DNA from: Roseiarcus fermentans
Lineage (GTDB): Bacteria; Pseudomonadota; Alphaproteobacteria; Rhizobiales; Beijerinckiaceae
Assembly (NCBI RefSeq): GCF_003315135.1
Contig: NZ_QNRK01000023.1
Location: 55,039 to 119,038 of the forward strand
Reading direction: 5' to 3'
DNA: 64,000 bases
The notes beneath the pieces are model-generated. The model did no database searches. It saw only the letters and a program-made list of their open reading frames with translations, and was not told the DNA's origin. Below are positions 54,226-63,231 of this stretch, in pieces (the first letter of the stretch is position 1; every line of letters begins with the position of its first letter). Both the position numbers and the translations under genes were made by a program.

Positions 54226-55710
54226 GTGACGGACACGGCGATCGAACCCCGCGGCGCGCTCCGCTTCCGCTTTCGTGGCCGGGAGGTCGCGCTCGACCGC
54301 TTCTCGCCGCGGGCGACCGTGCTCGACTGGCTGCGCGAGGACGCGCTCGCCAAGGGGACGAAGGAGGGCTGCGGCGAGGGGGATTGCGGCGCCTGCACCG
54401 TCGTTCTGGCGCGGCTCGAGGGCGGCCGGATTCGCCATGGCGCGGTCAACGCCTGCATCCTGCTGCTCGGGCAACTCGACGGCGCCGAATTGATCACGGT
54501 CGAGGACCTGGCCGACGGCGGCGTCCTCCATCCGGTGCAGCAGGCGATGGTCGACCAGCACGGCTCCCAGTGCGGCTTCTGCACGCCGGGCATCGTGATG
54601 AGCCTGTTCGCCGCCTATCATTCCGGCGCCCCGGCGACGCCCGCGAGCCTCAATGACCAGCTCGCCGGCAACCTCTGCCGCTGCACCGGCTACCGGCCGA
54701 TCCTCGCCGCCGGGCTCGCGACCTGCGACGGCGCGCCGACCGACCGCTTCGCGGCGGCGGCCGAGTCGCGCGCCGCGGCGCTCGCCGCCCTCGCCGACGG
54801 CCGGGACCTGTTCGTCGGCGACGACACCCGGTTCTTCGCCGCCCCGGCGAGCCTCGAGTCGCTGGCAGCGCTTTACCGCCGCTTTCCCGGCGCGGCGCTG
54901 GTCGCCGGCGCGACCGACGTGGGCCTGTGGATCACCAAGCAGCTTCGCGACCTCGGCCAGGTGATCTGGCTCGGACGCGTCGCCGGTCTCGACGCGGTCG
55001 GAGAGACCGCGGACGGCGCGCTGTCGCTCGGCGCCGGCGTCACGCTCCTCGACGCTGCGCCCCGTCTCGCCGCCATCCACCCCGACCTCGGCGAACTGCT
55101 GCGCCGCTTCGGCTCGGTCCAGGTCAGGACCAGCGGCACGGTCGGCGGCAACATCGCCAACGGCTCGCCGATCGGCGATCTCGCCCCGGCGTTGATCGCG
55201 CTCGGCGCCCGGGTCGTCCTGCGCCGGGGCGACGCCGCGCGCAGCCTGGCGCTCGAAGACTTCTTCATCGCCTACGGCAAGCAGGACCGGGCGCCGGGGG
55301 AGTTCGTGACCGCGATCGAGACGCCGAGACTGGGGGAGGGCCAGCGCTATCGCGCCTTCAAGGTCACCAAGCGGTTCGACGAGGACATCTCCGCCGTCAT
55401 GCTCGCCGCCCGGCTGGACCTCGACGGGCGGCGGATCGCGGGCGCGCGCATCGCCTGCGGCGGCATGGCGGCGACGCCGAAGCGGGCCGCCAACGCCGAG
55501 CGCGCGCTCGTCGGCGCGAGCCTCGATTCCCCGGACACGTGGGCGCCGGCCCTCGCCGCGCTCGGCCAGGACTTCACCCCCCTGACCGACATGCGCGCCT
55601 CGGCCGCCTACCGGATGACGGTCGCCAGGAACGTGCTGCGCAAGGCGCTGCTCGAGGTGGCGGGCGACGCGGCGCCGACCCGGCTTGGAGCGCTTCATGC
55701 TGCAGAGTGA
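54226..55710 (+). CDS. xdhA: Xanthine dehydrogenase small subunit (2Fe-2S/FAD)
   Basis: 494 aa. The plant-type 2Fe-2S cluster uses C49, C54, C57 and C77 (GCGEGDCGACTVV); the second uses C116, C119, C151 and C153 (QCGFCTPGIVMSL, LCRCTGYRPI). The FAD domain follows (VAGATDVGLWITKQLRDLG, GTVGGNIANGSPIGDLAPAL). It oxidises hypoxanthine/xanthine to urate together with XdhB. GTG start at 54226 after GGCGGAG; no in-frame ATG is available. Overlaps xdhB by 14 bp. Confidence 0.95.
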   Translation: MTDTAIEPRGALRFRFRGREVALDRFSPRATVLDWLREDALAKGTKEGCGEGDCGACTVVLARLEGGRIRHGAVNACILLLGQLDGAELITVEDLADGGVLHPVQQAMVDQHGSQCGFCTPGIVMSLFAAYHSGAPATPASLNDQLAGNLCRCTGYRPILAAGLATCDGAPTDRFAAAAESRAAALAALADGRDLFVGDDTRFFAAPASLESLAALYRRFPGAALVAGATDVGLWITKQLRDLGQVIWLGRVAGLDAVGETADGALSLGAGVTLLDAAPRLAAIHPDLGELLRRFGSVQVRTSGTVGGNIANGSPIGDLAPALIALGARVVLRRGDAARSLALEDFFIAYGKQDRAPGEFVTAIETPRLGEGQRYRAFKVTKRFDEDISAVMLAARLDLDGRRIAGARIACGGMAATPKRAANAERALVGASLDSPDTWAPALAALGQDFTPLTDMRASAAYRMTVARNVLRKALLEVAGDAAPTRLGALHAAE

Positions 55711-58015
55711 CCTGATCGACGTCCCCGAGACCGCCGTCGTCCACAAACCCCTCGCCCACGATTCCGCCCGCCTGCACGTGCAGGGATCGGCGACCTACGT
55801 CGACGACATCCGTGAGCCCGAGGGCGCGCTGCACGTCGCCATGGGCATGGCCGGCGTCGCCGCGGGCGAATTGAAGCGCCTCGACCTCGCCGCGGTGAAG
55901 GCCGCGCCCGGCGTGGTCGCGGTGATCGCCGCCGCCGATATCCCCGGCCGCAACGACATCGCCCCCGTCTTCGCCGACGAGCCGCTGCTCGTCGAGCGCG
56001 AGGTGATGTTCCACGGTCAGGCGGTTTTCGCCGTCGTCGCCCGCACCCGCGACGAGGCGCGCCGCGCGGCGAAGCTCGGCGTCATCGAGATCGAGCCCCG
56101 CCCGCCGTCCGTCACCATCGCCGACGCGCTCGCGACCGGCGCCCGCGTGCAGGACGATTACGCCTTCGCCCGCGGCGACGCCGCTGCGGCCGTCGCCGCC
56201 TCGGCCCATCGCCTCGAGGGCCAGTTCGCCATCGGCGGGCAGGAACACTTTTACCTCGAGGGCCAGGTGTCGCTCGCCGTTCCGGGCGAGGGCGACGAGA
56301 TGATGGTCTACGCCTCGAGCCAGGACCCGACCGAGACGCAGCACATCGTGGCGCGGGTGCTCGGCGTCCCGGACGCCTTCGTCACCGTCGAGACGCGGCG
56401 CATGGGCGGCGGCTTCGGCGGCAAGGAGAGCCAGGCCTGCACCTGGGCGGCGATGGCGGCCGTGGCGGCGAAAGTCACCGGGCGGCCGTGCAAGGTTCGG
56501 CTCGACCGCGACGACGATTTCGCCCTCACCGGCAAGCGCCACGATTTCCGCGCCGACTGGGCCGTCGGCTACGACGATCACGGCGTGATCGCCGGCTACG
56601 ACGTGATGCTGAACGCGCGCTGCGGCTGTTCGGTCGATCTGACCCCGGGCGTGGTCGACCGCGCGATGTTCCACGCCGGCAACGGCTACTGGCTGCCCGA
56701 CGTCGCGATCGGCACCCGGCGGCTCAAGACCAACACCGTGTCCAACACCGCGTTCCGCGGCTTCGGCGGGCCACAGGGCATGATCGCCATCGAGCGCGTG
56801 ATGGACGCGATCGCGCGCGAGCGACACCTCGATCCGCTCGACGTGCGCAAGGCCAACCTGTTGCGCGCCGGCCTCGACCGCACGCCCTACGGCCAGGCGG
56901 TCGAGGATTTCGAGACGCAACGCCTGATGATCGAGGAACTGGAGCGGACGAGCGCCTATCGCGCCCGACGCGCCGAGATCGCCGCCTTCAACCGGTCGAG
57001 CCCGTGGCTCAAGCGCGGGATCGCGCTGACGCCGCTGATGTTCGGCATCTCCTTCACCCTGATCCCGCTGAACCAGGCCGGGGCGCTGGTGCACGTCTAT
57101 TCCGACGGTTCGATCCACCTGAACCACGGCGGAACCGAGATGGGGCAGGGGCTGTTCACCAAGGTGGCCCAGATCGTGGCGGAAGAGTTCGGCGTGCCGC
57201 TGCATTTCGTGCGCATCACCGCGACCAACACCGCCAAGGTTCCCAACGCGTCGCCGACGGCGGCCTCGTCCGGGACCGACCTCAACGGCATGGCGGCGAA
57301 GATCGCAGCGGCCGAGATCAAGGGCCGCATGGCCGCCTTCGCCGCCGCGCATTGGGGCGTGCCGGTCGAGACGGTCGCGTTCCGCGACGCCCGCGCGGTG
57401 TCGGGCAATCACGCCATGGATTTCGCCGCGCTCGCCAAGGCCTGCCGGCTCTCCCGGGTGCAGCTTTCGCACGCCGGCCATTACAAGACGCCGGACATCC
57501 ACTGGGACCGCGCGAAGGCGACCGGCCGGCCGTTCTTCTATTTCGCCTATGGCGCGGCCTGCTCCGAGGTCGCGATCGACACCCTGACCGGCGAGATGCG
57601 GGTCATGCGCGCCGACCTGCTGCACGACGTCGGGTCTTCGATCAATCCGGCGCTCGACATAGGCCAGGTCGAGGGCGGCTTCATCCAGGGGATGGGCTGG
57701 CTGACCACAGAGGAGCTCGTCTACGACGCCAGGGGACGGCTCGCGACCCACGCGCCGGCGACCTACAAGATTCCGGTCGCCTCCGACACGCCGCCGGTGT
57801 TCAACACCACGCTCCACACCCGTCCGAACCCGACCGCGAGCGTGTACCGCTCGAAGGCGGTCGGCGAACCGCCGCTGATGCTGGCGATCTCGGTCTATTC
57901 GGCGATCCTCGACGCCGTCCATGCGACCAGCCCGACCGGCCAGCCCCGGCTCGAGGCGCCCTGCACGCCGGAGTCGATCCTGAAGGCGATCGCCTCGCTG
58001 GAGGGGGAGGGGTGA
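55697..58015 (+). CDS. xdhB: Xanthine dehydrogenase large subunit (molybdopterin)
   Basis: 772 aa. Molybdenum-cofactor subunit: GGGFGGKESQACTWAAMAAV, FRGFGGPQGM and the active-site Glu at about residue 724 in KAVGEPPLMLA. The substrate channel Arg/Glu regions are normal in length. ATG at 55697 within the end of xdhA, with GGAG 6 bp upstream. Cytoplasmic; maturation needs XdhC, encoded 452 bp downstream. Confidence 0.95.
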   Translation: MLQSDLIDVPETAVVHKPLAHDSARLHVQGSATYVDDIREPEGALHVAMGMAGVAAGELKRLDLAAVKAAPGVVAVIAAADIPGRNDIAPVFADEPLLVEREVMFHGQAVFAVVARTRDEARRAAKLGVIEIEPRPPSVTIADALATGARVQDDYAFARGDAAAAVAASAHRLEGQFAIGGQEHFYLEGQVSLAVPGEGDEMMVYASSQDPTETQHIVARVLGVPDAFVTVETRRMGGGFGGKESQACTWAAMAAVAAKVTGRPCKVRLDRDDDFALTGKRHDFRADWAVGYDDHGVIAGYDVMLNARCGCSVDLTPGVVDRAMFHAGNGYWLPDVAIGTRRLKTNTVSNTAFRGFGGPQGMIAIERVMDAIARERHLDPLDVRKANLLRAGLDRTPYGQAVEDFETQRLMIEELERTSAYRARRAEIAAFNRSSPWLKRGIALTPLMFGISFTLIPLNQAGALVHVYSDGSIHLNHGGTEMGQGLFTKVAQIVAEEFGVPLHFVRITATNTAKVPNASPTAASSGTDLNGMAAKIAAAEIKGRMAAFAAAHWGVPVETVAFRDARAVSGNHAMDFAALAKACRLSRVQLSHAGHYKTPDIHWDRAKATGRPFFYFAYGAACSEVAIDTLTGEMRVMRADLLHDVGSSINPALDIGQVEGGFIQGMGWLTTEELVYDARGRLATHAPATYKIPVASDTPPVFNTTLHTRPNPTASVYRSKAVGEPPLMLAISVYSAILDAVHATSPTGQPRLEAPCTPESILKAIASLEGEG

Positions 58016-58467
58016 AGCGAGCCGGACGTCACCCCCTTCCCCAACGAAAGTTGGGGAAGGTGGCGCGAAGCGCCGGATGGGGTGCGGAAAGCAGGACTCG
58101 CTCGGCGCAGGGCGGCGGCGATGGACCTGCAATACGTTCGCAGGCGAAGCAACGGCCCACACCCCATCTGGCCCTTCGGGCCACCTTCGCAAGCTCCTGC
58201 TCCACGGCATGCATAGATCGCCTCGCCGGCGGGACTCGGAGCGAAGGGCAGCGTCCCCGCCCCCCTTGTGGGGGCGGGACAGGGTGGGGGGTCACGCCGA
58301 GTTTGGGAAGTTTCCTGCTGCACCAAGCGGATAGGCATGGCCCGACCCCCCTCCTCGTTCCTCCCCCACAAGGGGGGAGGAGGCGCACGGCGCCGCGATT
58401 GTTCATGCAGGAGCCGGAGTTGTGTGCATCCCGTGGAGCAAAGCCGGGGAAGGGAGCGCCCTGACCC
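58016..58467. repeat. Two inverted-repeat elements between xdhB and xdhC
   Basis: 452 bp with no gene. First unit: CCTTCCCCAAC-GAAA-GTTGGGGAAGG (58035-58060), a perfect 11-bp stem with a GNRA-type loop. It is followed by GGCGC-GAA-GCGCC (58062-58074) and GGATGGGGTG, whose inverse CACCCCATCTGGCCC with GGCCC-TTC-GGGCC lies near 58170-58200. Second unit: CCCCCTTGTGGGGGCGGG near 58260-58280, and the inverse CTCCCCCACAAGGGGGG at 58361-58377. Together they look like two dispersed, palindromic intergenic repeats placed in tandem. They could terminate or attenuate the xdhAB transcript. Confidence 0.65.
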
Positions 58468-59430
58468 ATGCTCGCCTTTCGCCGCCTGCTCGATGCGATC
58501 GAGGCCGAAGGGTCGGCGGCGCTGGTGACGCTCGCCCGCGTGCGCGGGTCGAGCCCGCGCGAAGCCGGCGCGCGGATGGTGGTCCGCCCGTCCGGCGGCT
58601 TTCACGGCACGATCGGCGGCGGCGCGCTCGAATGGGTGGCGCTCGAGGCGGCGCGCGCGGCGCTGACGGCCGGACGGGCTGCGGCTCTGCGCCGCTCGCT
58701 CGCCCTCGGCCCGGAACTGGCGCAATGCTGCGGCGGCCGGGTCGACTGGCGGATCGAGATTTTTGACGCGCGCGACGTCGAGGACCTTCGCGCGCTGGCG
58801 TCGGCGGAACGCGACGGCGTCGGGTCGCTGACCGCCCGTCTCGGCGCCGACGGCCGGGTCGAGCGCCGCCCCGACCGCGAGCGCCCGGGCGGACGCCTGA
58901 CCGAAAGCCTGCCCGAGGCGGAGACCTGGACCGAGCCGCTCGGCGAGAGCGCCCGCGCCGTCTACCTGTTCGGCGCCGGCCATGTCGGCCGGGCGCTGGC
59001 GCTGGCGCTCGCGCCGCTTCCCTTCGTGGTGCGCTGGATCGACTCGCGCAGGGAGGCCTTTCCGGCGCGCGCGCCCGGCAACGTCGCGCTGATCCACGCG
59101 CTTGAGCCCGCGGCGGAACTCGCGGTCGCGCCGGACGGGGCGCTGATCGTGGTGATGACCCATTCCCACGCCCTCGACCTCGACATCGTCGCCGCCGCGC
59201 TCAGCGCCGACCGCTTCGGCTACGTCGGCCTGATCGGTTCGGCGACCAAGCGCGCCCGCTTCCTGCGCCAGATGCGCGACGCGGGCCTCACCGAAGCGAT
59301 GCTGGCCAAGCTCGTCTGCCCGATCGGCGTCCCCGGCATCGCCGGCAAGGACCCCGCCGTCATCGCCGCCTCGACCGCCGCGCACCTCCTGATGGCGGCG
59401 GAAGGGGGGGAGCCTGGGCGATCGGCGTGA
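58468..59430 (+). CDS. xdhC: Xanthine dehydrogenase accessory protein XdhC
   Basis: 320 aa. N-terminal XdhC domain (VTLARVRGSSPREAGARMVV, QCCGGRVDW) and C-terminal Rossmann domain (VYLFGAGHVGRALALALAPL, GYVGLIGSATKRARF, GIAGKDPAVIAAST). It binds the molybdenum cofactor, has it sulfurated and inserts it in XdhB. Normal length. It completes the xdhABC set, although separated from xdhB by repeats. Confidence 0.92.
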   Translation: MLAFRRLLDAIEAEGSAALVTLARVRGSSPREAGARMVVRPSGGFHGTIGGGALEWVALEAARAALTAGRAAALRRSLALGPELAQCCGGRVDWRIEIFDARDVEDLRALASAERDGVGSLTARLGADGRVERRPDRERPGGRLTESLPEAETWTEPLGESARAVYLFGAGHVGRALALALAPLPFVVRWIDSRREAFPARAPGNVALIHALEPAAELAVAPDGALIVVMTHSHALDLDIVAAALSADRFGYVGLIGSATKRARFLRQMRDAGLTEAMLAKLVCPIGVPGIAGKDPAVIAASTAAHLLMAAEGGEPGRSA

Positions 59431-59640
59431 TCGTCCGCGCTCGACCGGGGAGGCGAGCGCGCGAGGAACGCGTAGGACAAAACGCGGCGCTCGCGCCCGT
59501 TCCGCGCATTCCCCTCCGCCGTCGGGGACGGCGCCATGGCGCAAATTGCGGTCGTCGCCGGCCACTCTGACGAAGGCGTCCCATCCAACCCTTCGCTCCG
59601 CTCGCTTCGGTACGCTGGCCGGGCGCCGACTGCGGTCCTG
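59431..59640. other. Convergent gap between xdhC and the MBL gene
   Basis: 210 bp, no gene; no clear terminator with a T-run. Confidence 0.3.
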
Positions 59641-60645
59641 CTAGACCCGCCGTGACGGGGCGCCCGCAGGCCAAGCGTCGTGCGCGACGCCAGGCGCGCC
59701 CGCTTCGAACCGGTCTTGATCGACACCGAGTGCGAGCAGCGCCGAAGCCAAGCGGCGGATGGGATCCTCCCTCGCCTCGTCTGTCAGATTGAACGTTCCC
59801 CAATGGATGCCGATCGCCTGTCTCGCCTGCAGATCAAGCATGATCCGCACCGCCTCTCCGGGGTCGCAGTGCTGAGCGGACATGAACCAACGGGGCGCGT
59901 AAGCGCCGATCGGGATCAAGGCGAGATCGGGCGCGCCATATCGTTCCCGCATGTCGCGAAAGATGCGGCCGGTCCCATAGCCGGTATCGCCGGCGAAGTA
60001 GGTGAGGCCCGCAGACGTCCGCACCATGAACCCTCCCCAGAGCGCTTTCCTGCGATCGCGCAGGTCTCGCCAGGACCAATGGTTGGCCGGAACGATATGC
60101 GCCTCGGCGCCGGGACCAAGTTCGAAACGATCGCCCCAATCTCCCGTGATGATGCGCGCGGCGGGAACCGCGCGCCGCACGATCGCGTCGTTGCCGAGCG
60201 GCGTGAGGATCAGGGGAGCGTCGCGCTGGTGAAGCCTGCCGAGCGTCGCGAGATCGAGGTGGTCGTAATGGTTGTGCGACAGCAGCACCACGTCGATTGG
60301 CGGGAGGTCGTCGAACGCGACGCCCGGCGCCGTCACCCGCTTCGGTCCCACTGAGCGAAGGGGACCGACGCGCTCGGACCAGACAGGATCGGTCAGCACG
60401 TTGAGGTCGCTCGTCTGGATGAGCAGCGTTGCGTGTCCGACCATCGTGACCCGCAGACCCTCGACACGGCGGGCCGGAACGGTCTGCTCGATCGAGACGG
60501 ATCGGGGCCAAGGGACTTGGCGCCTGGCCAGCTTCCACCTCAGGACTTCGGTCAGCGTGCGATCCGTCCCGGGTTCGCCGGGGTTGAAAAAACGCAGGCC
60601 GTCGAAATGGTCGGTCGGTCGCCCGACCGGATAGGGACCGGACAT
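59641..60645 (-). CDS. MBL-fold hydrolase (NAPE-PLD/UlaG-like)
   Basis: 334 aa. Metallo-beta-lactamase motif LSHNHYDHLDL, with VGHATLLIQTSDLNVLTDP upstream and the later zinc ligands in ANHWSWRDL, YFAGDTGYGTG and GIHWGTFNLT. The order and spacing match the N-acyl-phosphatidylethanolamine phospholipase D/RomA group. No signal peptide. ATG 60645 chosen; TTG 60660 would add five residues. Substrate in bacteria uncertain. Confidence 0.85.
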   Translation of the reverse strand: MSGPYPVGRPTDHFDGLRFFNPGEPGTDRTLTEVLRWKLARRQVPWPRSVSIEQTVPARRVEGLRVTMVGHATLLIQTSDLNVLTDPVWSERVGPLRSVGPKRVTAPGVAFDDLPPIDVVLLSHNHYDHLDLATLGRLHQRDAPLILTPLGNDAIVRRAVPAARIITGDWGDRFELGPGAEAHIVPANHWSWRDLRDRRKALWGGFMVRTSAGLTYFAGDTGYGTGRIFRDMRERYGAPDLALIPIGAYAPRWFMSAQHCDPGEAVRIMLDLQARQAIGIHWGTFNLTDEAREDPIRRLASALLALGVDQDRFEAGAPGVAHDAWPAGAPSRRV

Positions 60646-61105
60646 CGGCTTGGCGTCCAAATTGAGCAGAGGGATGAGCGGGTGGCGCGCTCGCGGCGGA
60701 TGCCGCGCAACGTCCGCTTACCTGCCCACGCTCGCCGTCCGGGGTCAAATCCGAATGCGCCCGCTACATCGGCGGCAGATCGAAGCGATTCCAAATCGGG
60801 GCGCGCCGGTCGCGCTCCGACCGGGCGACGCCGGTCCAGCAGATCTCCGCAACAGGGGCGTGCGTCGCTGTGTCACAGATTCGCCTGCGAGAAAGCGCTG
60901 ACGGCCGCGGCGGGCGCGCGTAGCGTCGCCGCCTCCGGCTTCACCCGGCCGGACGGGGGCTTTTTCGCGAGCGGACGAGGGCACGAGTCACGATGAAACC
61001 GGGCGCCTTTCCGATGTCCAGCGCCGGCCCGACGCCGTCGCGGCCGATCCTCGCCTGAAGCCGCCCGCCGCGTTCTCCCGCCGCCGATCCAACTGGAGCC
61101 CTGCC
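60646..61105. other. Divergent intergenic region before paaK
   Basis: 460 bp with no supported gene. It contains a small inverted repeat CTGTG-T-CACAG (about 60868-60878), possibly regulatory. The ATG of paaK is preceded by GGAG. Confidence 0.35.
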
Positions 61106-62416
61106 ATGCGCGACCTCGCGCCCGCGAACCATGACCTCGACCGTATCGAAACGGCGTCGCGCGACGAAATCGCCGCACTGCAACTCGCTCGCCTGCAGCT
61201 GACCCTGCGCCGCGTCTACGACAACGTCCCCCACACCCGGCGAAAGTTCGACGCCGCCGGGGTCCATCCCGACGATTGCCGCACCCTGGCGGATCTGGCC
61301 AAGTTCCCGTTCACTGCCAAGAGCGACCTGCGCGACACCTACCCGTTCGGCATGGTCGCCGTGCCGCACGACCGGATCGCGCGCCTGCACGCCTCTTCCG
61401 GCACCACCGGCAAGCCGACGGTCGTCGCCTATACTCAGGCCGACATCGACGTCTGGGCCGCCGTGATGGCGCGCTCGATCCGGGCCGCGGGCGGAAAGCG
61501 CGGCATGAAGGTCCATATCGCCTTCGGCTACGGCCTGTTCACCGGGGGCCTCGGCGCGCATTACGGCGCCGAGCGGCTGGGCTGCGCGGTCATTCCGGTC
61601 TCGGGCGGCATGACCGAGCGTCAGGTCCAGTTCATCCATGATTTCAAGCCGGAGATCGTGATGGCGACGCCGTCCTATACGCTGGCGATTTTGGACGAGT
61701 TTCGCAGGGCCAACCTCGACCCGCGCGATTGCAGCCTTGAGGTCGGGCTGTTCGGGGCGGAGCCCTGGACCAACGCGATGCGCGCCGAGATCGAGCAGAG
61801 TTTCGACATGCACGCCATCGACCTCTACGGCCTGTCGGAAGTGGTCGGGCCGGGCGTCAGTTGCGAATGCGTCGAGACCAAGGACGGCCCGCACGTCTGG
61901 GAAGACCATTTCTATCCCGAGATCATCGATCCCGAGACGGGCGCGGTCCTGCCCGACGGCTCGCCGGGCGAACTCGTCTTCACCTCGCTCACCAAGGAGG
62001 CGATGCCGATCATCCGCTACCGCACCCGCGACCTGTCGCGCCTCCTGCCCGGCACCGCGCGCTCGATGCGCCGGATGGAGCGGATCGCCGGGCGCTCGGA
62101 CGACATGATCATTTTGCGCGGCGTCAACCTGTTCCCGTCGCAGATCGAGGCGCTGATCCTCAAGTGCCCCGGGCTGACGCCGCACTTCCAGCTCGAACTG
62201 CACCGGCGCGAGCGGATGGACGCCGTGACCGTGGTGGTCGAGGCGCGCCCGACCGCCGCCGGGGAGGCCGAGCGCGAGATGAGCGCCTTCGAGCTCAAGC
62301 ACCACATCAAGTCCGTCGTCGGCGTGACCGTCGGCGTCCGGGTGGCCGATCCCGGCGCCGTCGAGCGCTCACAGGGCAAGGCGAGGCGGATCGTCGATCT
62401 CAGACGGAGCGCGTGA
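61106..62416 (+). CDS. paaK: Phenylacetate--CoA ligase
   Basis: 436 aa. Adenylate-forming enzyme that makes phenylacetyl-CoA. ATP-binding signature HASSGTTGKPTVVAYTQADI, then AFGYGLFTGGLGAHYGAERL, DLYGLSEVVGPGVSCEC, YRTRDLSRLLPG and the hinge/C-terminal GRSDDMIILRGVNLFPSQIE, all typical PaaK. No other paa genes are nearby, so it may act alone, with indole-acetate-type aromatic acids, or feed a pathway encoded elsewhere. Confidence 0.93.
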   Translation: MRDLAPANHDLDRIETASRDEIAALQLARLQLTLRRVYDNVPHTRRKFDAAGVHPDDCRTLADLAKFPFTAKSDLRDTYPFGMVAVPHDRIARLHASSGTTGKPTVVAYTQADIDVWAAVMARSIRAAGGKRGMKVHIAFGYGLFTGGLGAHYGAERLGCAVIPVSGGMTERQVQFIHDFKPEIVMATPSYTLAILDEFRRANLDPRDCSLEVGLFGAEPWTNAMRAEIEQSFDMHAIDLYGLSEVVGPGVSCECVETKDGPHVWEDHFYPEIIDPETGAVLPDGSPGELVFTSLTKEAMPIIRYRTRDLSRLLPGTARSMRRMERIAGRSDDMIILRGVNLFPSQIEALILKCPGLTPHFQLELHRRERMDAVTVVVEARPTAAGEAEREMSAFELKHHIKSVVGVTVGVRVADPGAVERSQGKARRIVDLRRSA

Positions 62417-62458
62417 GGCGACGTTCCTTCCCTTGGTCGCATTCCCGGCTCGAACGAT

Positions 62459-62494
62459 TTTGGATGATTTGGACATTTTGGACAATCCGGACTA
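62459..62494 (+). promoter_or_regulatory. Four 9-bp direct repeats before the antitoxin gene
   Basis: TTTGGATGA, TTTGGACAT, TTTGGACAA and the degenerate TCCGGACTA in perfect tandem 9-bp phase. They lie in the promoter region about 30-65 bp before the ATG at 62524, and the last unit abuts TATGTT (62493-62498), a possible -10. Likely operator iterons for autorepression by the antitoxin. Confidence 0.5.
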
Positions 62495-62523
62495 TGTTTG
62501 AGTACGGGCGTATGGAGGCGATC

Positions 62524-63228
62524 ATGGTGACGAACAGGGCTCGCACGCCGGCCGGCTCGCCCGGACCAGTGCGCAAGACGGACACTGTGGCGCTGACGCC
62601 GTCGGCCATGACGGAGATTGTGGCCGTTCTGGCGAAGCACAATCCTTCAGCGCCCAAAGCCGCGATCAGGCGGGCGGCGAGCGTTTTCGCCGCAACCCTG
62701 GAAAACGGTGTCGCCCACGCGCCGATTCGTTCGCGTTCATCCCATGCACGGCCGATGAATCGGGCGGCCGGCGATCTGCGGCGACCGGCAGCCCTCGATG
62801 CGCCGGTCGAAGAGAGCCAGGGCGAGGGCTTTGGCGAAGTGTTGTCGACGGACCAGGGGCGCCGGCGGGTCATCGACTACGCCACACCGGTTCGCATGGA
62901 GGATTGGGCTGGTCCGGTCGCGGGGCCTGCCGAGATCGAGCGGCATTTCGGAACCAGGCGCTCGACTCTGCACGAGTGGCAAAAGAGGGGCGCGGTGATC
63001 GGCTTGCTGAGGGGCGAGCGGAAGCACGTCTATCCGCTGGCCCAGTTCGTCGACGGCCGTCCGATCGAAGGCATGAGCCGGATTACGAAAATCATCGCCA
63101 ACCCGCGCGCGGCATGGCTTTGGCTCGTCACGCCCCACCCGAACGGAGACGAGGCGTCGCCTCTCGAGCGGCTGAAGCAAGGACGAACGGACGAGGTCGC
63201 GGCGGCTGCCCAGCAAGACTTCGGTTGA
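62524..63228 (+). CDS. Xre/MbcA/ParS-type antitoxin (long form) of a RES toxin
   Basis: 234 aa. The C-terminal toxin-binding domain is typical: IIANPRAAWLWLVTPHP (190-206) then SPLERLKQGRTDEVAAAA (212-229). The middle (136-175, AEIERHFGTRRSTLHEWQKR) looks like a DNA-binding helix-turn-helix. The first 110 residues are an unrecognised extension, making it about 70-100 aa longer than usual antitoxins of this type. Start chosen for GGAGG 5 bp before ATG; 62494 and 62512 are in-frame alternatives. The toxin gene starts 3 bp after the stop. Confidence 0.8.
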   Translation: MVTNRARTPAGSPGPVRKTDTVALTPSAMTEIVAVLAKHNPSAPKAAIRRAASVFAATLENGVAHAPIRSRSSHARPMNRAAGDLRRPAALDAPVEESQGEGFGEVLSTDQGRRRVIDYATPVRMEDWAGPVAGPAEIERHFGTRRSTLHEWQKRGAVIGLLRGERKHVYPLAQFVDGRPIEGMSRITKIIANPRAAWLWLVTPHPNGDEASPLERLKQGRTDEVAAAAQQDFG

Positions 63229-63231
63229 CGC

